NCBI RefSeq assembly: GCF_022965755.1
Contig: NZ_CP095187.1
Span: 1,674,001 to 1,738,000, forward strand
Direction: 5' to 3'
Length of the DNA stretch: 64,000 nt
Source of the DNA: Pseudoxanthomonas sp. F37
GTDB taxonomy: Bacteria; Pseudomonadota; Gammaproteobacteria; Xanthomonadales; Xanthomonadaceae
Both the position numbers and the translations under genes were made by a program. Position 1 is the first letter of the stretch; every line of letters starts with the position of its first letter. This document shows positions 43,368 to 50,231 of this stretch, piece after piece. Below the pieces are notes generated by a model. The model ran no database searches and had not been told where the DNA came from. It worked only from the letters and a program-made list of their open reading frames with translations.

Positions 43368-43441
43368 GTAGGAGCGCCCTCGGGCGCGATGCTCTTCTTC
43401 TCGCCATTCCCGAAAAGCATCGCGCCCGAGGGCGCTCCTAC
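43368..43441. repeat. REP-type inverted repeat between eda and edd
   Basis: GTAGGAGCGCCCTCGGGCGC and its inverted copy enclose about 24 bp. It sits inside the edd-eda transcription unit, so it may tune message stability or read-through. Confidence 0.85.
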
Positions 43442-43456
43442 GGATGGAACAGGAGG

Positions 43457-45367
43457 CTATGCATCCTTGGCTTCGTGCGGCGCTTCCGCAGCATGCGCGG
43501 TGTCGCCCAGTTCGTATTCGGCGTCGTATTCCCAGGTGCCATCGTGGTGGGGCAGGCCGCAGGAGATCGACATCGCCCCGCGGTCTGCGGGCGTCACCAC
43601 GTCGCGGCTCACCGCGAACAGGTTGCGGCCCAGATCCAGCGCGGCCGGCGAGGTGTTGGGGGCGATGTCGCGCGAGGCCCATTCGGCGGCGTCCACCAGG
43701 GCTTCCAGCGTGCCCGCTTCCGCGTCCAGGCGGATGAGGTCGCCTTCGCGCAGCCTGGCCAGCGGGCCGCCGCGTGCCGCTTCCGGGGTCAGGTGGATGG
43801 CGGCGGGAATCTTCCCCGACGCGCCGGACAGGCGGCCGTCGGTGACCAGGGCGACGCGGCGACCCTGGTTCTGCAGCAGGCCCAGCAGCGGCGCCAGCGA
43901 ATGCAGTTCCGGCATGCCGTTCGCACGCGGCCCCTGGTAGCGGACGACGGCCACGAAATCCTGCGGCAGCGCGCCCGCGGCATGCAGCTTGTTGAGCGCA
44001 CGCGGATCGTCGACGACCACGGCCGGCGCCTCGATGTAGCGGTACTCCGGCTTGACCGCCGAGGTCTTGATCAGGGAGCGGCCCAGGTTGCCGCGCAGCA
44101 GGCGCAGGCCACCCTGCGCTTCGAACGCGCGCGCCACCGGGCGCACCACATCCTCATCGGCGCTCCGGGCGACGCCCGGCGCATACCCGAGCTTGCCGTC
44201 CTGCAGCCGCGGCTCGTCGCAGAACGCGCGCATGCCGCCGGGCACGATGGTGGGCAGGTCGTGCATCAGGCCGGCGTCGAGCAGTTCGCGGAAAACGAAC
44301 TGGGTGCCGCCGGCCGCGGCGAAGCGGTTCACGTCGGCTTCGCCGTTCGGATAGACGCGCGCCAGCAGCGGCACGGTCTGCGCGATCAGGTCCATGTCGT
44401 CCCAGGTCAGGATCACGCCGGCCGAGCGCGCCACGGCGATCCAGTGGATGGTGTGGTTGGTGGAGCCGCCGGTGGCCATCAGCGCCACCATCGCGTTGAC
44501 GATGGCGCGCTCGTCGATCAGGCGACCGATCGGCCGGTAGTCGTCGCCCAGGGCGGTGATGCGCAGGGCGCGTTCGGCAGCGGCGCGGGTCAGCACGTCG
44601 CGCAATGGCTGGTCGGGATTGACGAAGGACGTACCAGGCAACTGCAGGCCCATCGCCTCCAGCAGCACCTGGTTGGAATTGGCGGTGCCATAGAACGTGC
44701 AGGTGCCGGCGGCGTGGTAACTCGCGGCTTCGGCCTCCAGCAGCTCTTCGCGCGTGGCTTCGCCTGCGGCGTAGCGCTCGCGCACGGCGGCCTTCTCCTT
44801 GTTGGGGATGCCCGGCGTCATCGGGCCGGCCGGTACGAACACCGCCGGCAGGTGGCCGAAGGCCAGCGCGCCCATCAGCAGGCCGGGGACGATCTTGTCG
44901 CACACGCCCAGGTACAGCGCGGCGTCAAACATGTCGTGGCTCAGCGAGATGGCGGTGGCCTGCGCGATGACGTCGCGTGAGAACAGCGACAGCTCCATGC
45001 CCGGGCGTCCCTGGGTGACGCCGTCGCACATCGCCGGCACGCCGCCGGCGACCTGCGCGGTGGCGCCCATCTCGCGGGCGAGCGTGCGGATGATCCCGGG
45101 GTAATGCTCGAACGGCTGGTGCGCCGACAGCATGTCGTTGTAGGCGTTGACGATGCCGAGGTTGGGCGTGACGTCGGCGCGCAGCCGCCCCTTGTCGGTG
45201 GGACCGCAGGCGGCGAAGGCATGCGCCAGGTTGCCGCAGCTCAGGCGGGCACGCTGCGGACCTTCGCGGTGGGCGGCATCGATGCCGTCGAGGTAGGCGC
45301 GGCGCAGCAGTGCGCTGCGCTGGCGGATGCGTTCGGTGACTTCCTGGATGCGGGGGTGCAGGCTCAT
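43457..45367 (-). CDS. edd: 6-phosphogluconate dehydratase
   Basis: A 636-residue Fe-S dehydratase of the IlvD/EDD family forming KDPG from 6-phosphogluconate. The family signatures with cluster cysteines are [16 protein letters not shown] and [17 protein letters not shown]; a third Cys occurs in [11 protein letters not shown]. The C-terminal [20 protein letters not shown] swivel domain is intact. Length is near that of E. coli Edd (603) with a short extension. The start at 45367 gives [14 protein letters not shown]. Together with eda and glk it channels glucose to the Entner-Doudoroff pathway. Zwf and Pgl, also needed, are not in this window. Confidence 0.96.
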   Translation of the reverse strand: MSLHPRIQEVTERIRQRSALLRRAYLDGIDAAHREGPQRARLSCGNLAHAFAACGPTDKGRLRADVTPNLGIVNAYNDMLSAHQPFEHYPGIIRTLAREMGATAQVAGGVPAMCDGVTQGRPGMELSLFSRDVIAQATAISLSHDMFDAALYLGVCDKIVPGLLMGALAFGHLPAVFVPAGPMTPGIPNKEKAAVRERYAAGEATREELLEAEAASYHAAGTCTFYGTANSNQVLLEAMGLQLPGTSFVNPDQPLRDVLTRAAAERALRITALGDDYRPIGRLIDERAIVNAMVALMATGGSTNHTIHWIAVARSAGVILTWDDMDLIAQTVPLLARVYPNGEADVNRFAAAGGTQFVFRELLDAGLMHDLPTIVPGGMRAFCDEPRLQDGKLGYAPGVARSADEDVVRPVARAFEAQGGLRLLRGNLGRSLIKTSAVKPEYRYIEAPAVVVDDPRALNKLHAAGALPQDFVAVVRYQGPRANGMPELHSLAPLLGLLQNQGRRVALVTDGRLSGASGKIPAAIHLTPEAARGGPLARLREGDLIRLDAEAGTLEALVDAAEWASRDIAPNTSPAALDLGRNLFAVSRDVVTPADRGAMSISCGLPHHDGTWEYDAEYELGDTAHAAEAPHEAKDA

Positions 45368-45599
45368 GGGCGTAGGGCTAGGCTGCAGACGCGGACATTC
45401 TGCATGGCGGGGCGAAATGAGGCCGTGAGGCGCAACCTTCCGGCATCTCCAGCGCGTGGAGCGGAAGGGCGGGAAACGACGGCGACGGCATGCTGCTTTC
45501 TACCGCCTTTGGCGCAGGCGCGAAAGCGACCAAAGGCAGACCAGTCCCCGCATGCAAGCGCTGCGCGTGTTGCGTTGCAGCGCGCATCTGCGCAAAACC

Positions 45600-46607
45600 T
45601 CAGCTGTGCGAGGGTGTCTTCGGCCCGAACAGTTCGACCGCGTAGGCCGCCGCCCCGAGCAGGCCGGGGCGCGGATGCATGTTCGCCAGGGTCGGCACGC
45701 GCGCCATCGCCGGCGAGAAGCGGCCCTTGTGTTCGAAGCGCTGGCGGAAGCCGGAATGCTGCAGCGACGACAGCAGGCGGGGCACCAGGCCACCGGTCAG
45801 GAACACCCCGTCCCACGCGCCGGTGGTCAGCACCAGATCGCCCGCGATGGCGCCGAACACGGCGCAGAACACGTCCAGCGTGCGCACGCAGCGCGGATCG
45901 CCGGCGGCGGCGCGCGCGGTGACGTCCTTCGGCTCCAGGGGGCCCCCCGGATCCTCGCCCGCGATTTCGCTGAGCGCGCGATACAGATTGACCAGGCCCG
46001 GCCCGCAGATCAGGCGCTCGTTCGATACGCGGCCGAACTGCGCCGACAGGATTTCCAGGATGCGGATCTCTTCTGGCGTGCCGGGAGGGAAACTGACGTG
46101 GCCGCCTTCGGTCTCCAGCGGATAGGCGCGTCCGTCGCGGATCACCAGGGCGGCCACGCCCAGGCCCGTGCCGGGGCCGATGACGGCGTAGGTGCGGGGT
46201 ACGGACAACGGCGATGGCATCCACTGCGCGCCGCCGATGGCGACCACGTCGCGCGGCGTCAGCAGCGATACCGCCATCGCCTGCGCGGCGAAGTCGTTGA
46301 CCAGCTTCAGGCCCTGGAAACCCAGCGCCTGCCGGGTGCGGTTCACCGAGATGACCCACGGATGGTTGGTGATGCGGGCCTCATCGCCATCGACGCGGCC
46401 GGCGACGGCGAACACCCCGTTCTGCGCGGTGGCGCCGGTCTCGTCCAGGTAGTGCTGCGCGGCGTCGGCGAGCGAAGGGAAATCGGCCACCACGAATTCG
46501 CGCACGCTGTCGTCGAGCAGCGGCACGGCGGAAGCGGGATCGGCCAGCGCGAAGCGCGCGTTGGTGCCGCCGATGTCGGCGAGGAGGACCCGATCGGCGC
46601 TGCTCAT
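45600..46607 (-). CDS. glk: Glucokinase (bacterial Glk family)
   Basis: A 335-residue ATP-dependent glucokinase of the E. coli Glk type. The phosphate-1 motif is LADIGGTNARFAL, the catalytic Asp lies in LVNDFAAQA, and GPGTGLG and LETEGGHVSFPP (glucose-binding Glu/His) are present. It lacks the ROK zinc motif. It lies 232 bp upstream of edd on the same strand; the gap holds no convincing gene. In the context of periplasmic glucan breakdown it would phosphorylate imported glucose. Its upstream region is shared with the divergent ABC ATPase and contains a LacI-type operator. Confidence 0.95.
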   Translation of the reverse strand: MSSADRVLLADIGGTNARFALADPASAVPLLDDSVREFVVADFPSLADAAQHYLDETGATAQNGVFAVAGRVDGDEARITNHPWVISVNRTRQALGFQGLKLVNDFAAQAMAVSLLTPRDVVAIGGAQWMPSPLSVPRTYAVIGPGTGLGVAALVIRDGRAYPLETEGGHVSFPPGTPEEIRILEILSAQFGRVSNERLICGPGLVNLYRALSEIAGEDPGGPLEPKDVTARAAAGDPRCVRTLDVFCAVFGAIAGDLVLTTGAWDGVFLTGGLVPRLLSSLQHSGFRQRFEHKGRFSPAMARVPTLANMHPRPGLLGAAAYAVELFGPKTPSHS

Positions 46608-46723
46608 GCGGCCAACATCCTGTGGGGTGCGGGAAGGCTTCCAAAGGGGATCCGCTGCATTCGCCTGGTCGATCCTGTTGTGCGGTGGTGGAGCCACGTT
46701 GCGTGGGCCGCGCATGATAGCGC

Positions 46724-46756
46724 GCGCGCATGCCGACGCCAGGCAGGCATGCGCGC
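46724..46756. repeat. Inverted repeat in the glk/ABC-ATPase divergent region
   Basis: GCGCGCATGCC and GGCATGCGCGC form a perfect 11-bp inverted repeat around an 11-nt spacer, within the gene-free stretch 46608-46989. No T run on either strand. Function unknown; it could be a protein-binding site or a leader hairpin of glk. Confidence 0.5.
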
Positions 46757-46893
46757 GCATGCGGGCCGTGTATACGTATGCGCGACAGCGGAAACGGAGA
46801 TCGGAGCGGCGGGCGTGCGGCGCGGCGGAGGTGACATGGGCGGCCTGGACGTGAGGTGGACGTGCGGTCGTCGGCGCGCGGCCGCTTGCCTTG

Positions 46894-46907
46894 TGAAAAC
46901 GGTTACA
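46894..46907. promoter_or_regulatory. LacI-type operator between glk and the ABC ATPase
   Basis: TGAAAACGGTTACA, identical to the lacI and first GH144-operon sites. It lies 82 bp before the ATPase start and about 285 bp upstream of glk, so control of the ATPase is more likely than of glk. Confidence 0.65.
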
Positions 46908-46989
46908 TGGCAGAATAGCGCAACTTCCCCGGCCGCGGAACGGGACCCCGACCGCAGCGAACAACCACGGGCGCCGCCCGACCGGAGCA

Positions 46990-48075
46990 ATGATGGCCAG
47001 TGTCCAGCTCGACCGCGTGCGCAAGGTGTACGACAACGGCCAGGTGGCCGTGCACGGGGCCAGCTTCGAGATCGCCGACGGCGAACTCATGGTGCTGGTG
47101 GGCCCCTCCGGCTGCGGAAAGTCCACGCTGTTGCGCATGATCGCCGGGCTCGAGGACATCACCGACGGCAACCTGCTGATCGGCGGGCGGCGCGTCAACG
47201 AGGTGGCGCCGAAGGACCGCGACATCGCCATGGTGTTCCAGAGCTATGCGCTGTACCCGCACATGACGGTGGCGGAGAATCTCGCCTTCGGCCTGAAGCT
47301 GCGTGGCGTGGCGCGCGCCGAGATTGATCGGCGCGTGAATGCGGCCGCGGAGACCTTGGGCATGACCCGGATGCTGGGGAAGCTGCCACGGGAGATGTCC
47401 GGTGGACAGCGCCAGCGCGTCGCGCTGGGCCGTGCGCTGGTACGCGAGCCGTCGGTGTTCCTGCTCGACGAACCGCTCTCCAACCTGGATGCGAAACTGC
47501 GCCATTCCGTGCGCACCGAGATCGGCCGCCTGCATCGCCAGCTCGGCGCGACCATGATCTACGTCACCCACGACCAGGTGGAGGCCATGACGCTGGGCCA
47601 GCGGATCGTGGTGTTGAAGGACGGCGAGATCCAGCAGATCGACACGCCGATGGCGCTGTACGAGAAGCCGGCCAACCTGTTCGTTGCCGGGTTCCTGGGC
47701 AGTCCGGCCATGAACGTGCTGCATGGCACGCTGCGCGAGGCCGACGGCCTGCAGCTGGTGCTCGAGGGAGGGCAGGTGCTGCCGCTGGGCCAGGCATCGG
47801 TGACCGCGGCCTGGCTGGACCGGCGCGTGGCGCTGGGTGTGCGCCCGGAACACCTTCTGCCGGCCGGCATCGGCAAGCCGGCGTTCGAGGCGCAGGTGGA
47901 GCTGATCGAGCCGGTGGGCAATGAAGTCTTCGTCAACCTGACCTGTGCGGGCCTAGCGCTGGTCGCCCGCATGCTGCCGCAGCGCCTGCCCGAACCGGGC
48001 CAGGCGTTGCGCGTCACCGTCGAGGGCGCGGTGCTGCATGTGTTCGATCCCGATACCGGGGCGCGGTTGTCGTAG
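46990..48075 (+). CDS. ABC transporter ATPase (MsmK/UgpC/MalK type)
   Basis: A 361-residue sugar-importer ATPase. Walker A GPSGCGKST (38-46), Q-loop in MVFQSYALYPHMT, signature LPREMSGGQRQR (Ser137), Walker B FLLDEPLSNLDAKL (Asp160-Glu161), H-loop in YVTHDQVEAMTL. A C-terminal OB/TOBE regulatory domain runs from about 240 (LGVRPEHLLPAG). ATPases of this type often serve several CUT1 permeases. The local binding protein and permeases at 35.5-38.6 kb lack their own ATPase, and both units carry the same operator type. Met1 or Met4 may be the start. The TAG stop is part of the first REP unit of the following array. Confidence 0.95.
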   Translation: MMASVQLDRVRKVYDNGQVAVHGASFEIADGELMVLVGPSGCGKSTLLRMIAGLEDITDGNLLIGGRRVNEVAPKDRDIAMVFQSYALYPHMTVAENLAFGLKLRGVARAEIDRRVNAAAETLGMTRMLGKLPREMSGGQRQRVALGRALVREPSVFLLDEPLSNLDAKLRHSVRTEIGRLHRQLGATMIYVTHDQVEAMTLGQRIVVLKDGEIQQIDTPMALYEKPANLFVAGFLGSPAMNVLHGTLREADGLQLVLEGGQVLPLGQASVTAAWLDRRVALGVRPEHLLPAGIGKPAFEAQVELIEPVGNEVFVNLTCAGLALVARMLPQRLPEPGQALRVTVEGAVLHVFDPDTGARLS

Positions 48076-48740
48076 CAGCGCCCCATGGGAGCGATGCGTT
48101 TCCGGGCTCCCGCAAGAGCATCGCGGGCATGGCCCGCTCCTACAGGGTTGCGGTCGGGTGTAGGAGCGCCCCATGGGCGCGATGCGTTTCCGGGCTCCCG
48201 CATAGAGCATCGCGGGCATGGCCCGCTCCTACAGGGTTGCGGTCGGGTGTAGGAGCGCCCCATGGGCGCGATGCGTTTCCGGGCTCCCGCATAGAGCATC
48301 GCGGGCATGGCCCGCTCCTACAGGGTCGCGCTCGTGTGTAGGAGCGCCTCATGGGCGCGATGCGTTTCCGGGCTCCCGCAAGGGCATCGCGGGCATGGCC
48401 CGCTCCTACAGGGTGGCGGGCTGTGTAGGAGCGCCCCATGGGCGCGATGCGTTTCCGGCGTTCCGCAAGAGCATCGCGGGCGTGGCCCGCTCCTACAGGG
48501 TTGTGTGTAGGAGCGCCCCATGGGCGCGATGCGTTTCCGGGCTCCCGCAGGAGCATCGCGGGCATGGCCTGCTCCTACAGGGTCGCGGTCGTGTGTAGGA
48601 GCGCCCGATGGGCGCGATGCGTTTCCGGGCTCCCGCATAGAGCATCGCGGGCATGGCCCGCTCCTACAGGATTGCGGTCGGGTGTAGGAGCGTCCCATGG
48701 GCGCGAAGCGTTTCCGGCGTTCCGCAAGAGCATCGCGGGG
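48072..48740. repeat. Tandem array of eight REP units
   Basis: Units start at 48072, 48160, 48249, 48338, 48425, 48507, 48595 and 48684, at a spacing of 82-89 bp. Each unit is GTAGGAGCGCCCCATGGGCG, then CGATGCGTTTCCGG, about 10 bp, GCATCGCGGGCATGGCCCGC and TCCTAC. They are joined by short linkers such as AGGGTTGCGGTCGGGT. The two arms are different self-complementary hairpins with matching outer ends. The last unit is cut off at the 3' end of the aminotransferase gene. The near-identity of the units indicates recent local duplication. It fills the whole gap 48076-48752. Confidence 0.92.
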
Positions 48741-48752
48741 CGGGGCTGACGC

Positions 48753-49955
48753 TCAGCCGCGGCTGACCGTGCGCACTGCCTCCGCCACGTAGTCCAGGTT
48801 CTGCTGGTTCAACGCCGCCACGCAGATGCGGCCGGTGCCGACGGCATAGATGCCGAACTCGTCGCGCAGCCGGTCCACCTGTGCCTTGCTCAAGCCGGAA
48901 TAGGAGAACATGCCGGCCTGCTGCTGGATGAAGGCGAACTCCGGCGCGCCGGAGGCGGCCAGCTTCTCGACCAGTCCCGCGCGCAGCGTGTGGATGCGTG
49001 TGCGCATGGCGCCCAGTTCGCTTTCCCACAGCGTGCGCAACTCGCGGCTGGCCAGCACGCCGGCCACCAGTGCCGCGCCGTGCGTGGACGGGCTGGAGTA
49101 GATGGTGCGGATGATGCGTTTGACCTGGGACTGCACCGCCTTGGTCGCCTGGGCGTCCGGTGCGACCACCGACAGCGCGCCGACGCGTTCGCCATACAGC
49201 GAGAACGACTTGGAATACGAGTTGGCCACGATGAAGCTGTCGATGCCGGCCTCGGCGACGATGCGTACGGCGGCGCCATCTTCCGTGATGCCCTTGTCGA
49301 AGCCCTGGTAGGCCATGTCGATGAAGGGGAACAGCCCGCGCTCCTGCAGCAGCGCCGCGACCTGCTTCCACTGTTCGACGGTCAGGTCGGCGCCGGTGGG
49401 GTTGTGGCAGCACGCATGCAGCAGGACCACGGTGCCGGGCTGCAACCGGCCCAGGTCGGACAGCATGCCGGCGAAATCCAGGCCATGGGTGGCGGCATCG
49501 AAATAGGTGTAGTCGACGATCTCGAAGCCGGCCGCGGCGAACACGGCGCGATGGTTCTCCCAACTGGGGTTGCTGATGGCCACCGTGGCGTGCGGCAGCA
49601 GCTTCTTCAGCAGGTCCGCGCCCACGCGCAGCGCGCCGCTGCCGCCGATGGTCTGGGTGGTGGCGACACGGCCGGCGGCGATCAGCTCCGAATCCCCGCC
49701 GAACACCAGCTCGCGGGTGGCGGCGTCATAGGCGGCCAGGCCGTCGATGGGCAGGTAGCCGCGCGGCTTGCCCTCGGCGGCCAGGGCTTCCTCGACGCGG
49801 CGCACGCAGTCGAGCAGGGGAATGCGGCCCTGCTCGTCGTAGTAGATGCCGACGCCCAGGTTGACCTTCCGGGTGCGGGGATCGGCGTTGTAAGCCTCGG
49901 TCAGCCCCAGGATGGGGTCGCCGGGCACCAGTTCGACGGATGCAAAAAGAGACAC
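48753..49955 (-). CDS. Aromatic/aspartate aminotransferase (class I)
   Basis: A 400-residue PLP enzyme of the AspC/TyrB group. The PLP lysine is in NSYSKSFSLYGERVG. Further family motifs are HACCHNPTGADLT (Asn/Pro/Thr), FIDMAYQGFDKG (Asp/Tyr holding PLP) and a substrate-carboxylate Arg region near GTGRICVAALN. It moves amino groups between aspartate, tyrosine or phenylalanine and 2-oxoglutarate. The relative preference cannot be judged from sequence. It is monocistronic, convergent with the ABC ATPase across the REP array and divergent from smc. Confidence 0.94.
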   Translation of the reverse strand: MSLFASVELVPGDPILGLTEAYNADPRTRKVNLGVGIYYDEQGRIPLLDCVRRVEEALAAEGKPRGYLPIDGLAAYDAATRELVFGGDSELIAAGRVATTQTIGGSGALRVGADLLKKLLPHATVAISNPSWENHRAVFAAAGFEIVDYTYFDAATHGLDFAGMLSDLGRLQPGTVVLLHACCHNPTGADLTVEQWKQVAALLQERGLFPFIDMAYQGFDKGITEDGAAVRIVAEAGIDSFIVANSYSKSFSLYGERVGALSVVAPDAQATKAVQSQVKRIIRTIYSSPSTHGAALVAGVLASRELRTLWESELGAMRTRIHTLRAGLVEKLAASGAPEFAFIQQQAGMFSYSGLSKAQVDRLRDEFGIYAVGTGRICVAALNQQNLDYVAEAVRTVSRG

Positions 49956-50231
49956 GGGGTGGGGACCGTTGATGAGTGAGGGAGGAGGGGTGAAACGGTC
50001 TGCGATGCTAACAGGCGCGGGCCGCTCCGTACGCCGCGGGTGGTGCGGCGTACGTCGCTGGAGGGCCCGGACATCCGGCGGCCGTGGCGGCTATACTCAT
50101 CCGTTGGCGTGCCTGAAGGCAGGCCGGATTGCCAGTCAAATCAATGGTTTGGCAGTCGAAGCTGATCCCATTTCATACTTGCGGCAGCGCGCCGGCCCGG
50201 TCCGGTCGCGGTGCCCGGAAGACACCGCCGC

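Noticed and set aside
45378..45587. Small 69-codon frame between glk and edd on the minus strand
   Set aside because: No ribosome site, low-complexity Ala/Pro/Ser/Arg composition, no recognisable family.
48072..48740. CRISPR-like regular repeats
   Set aside because: The repeated unit fills nearly the whole period, linkers are short and similar rather than unique spacers, the units are palindromic REP elements, and there are no cas genes.
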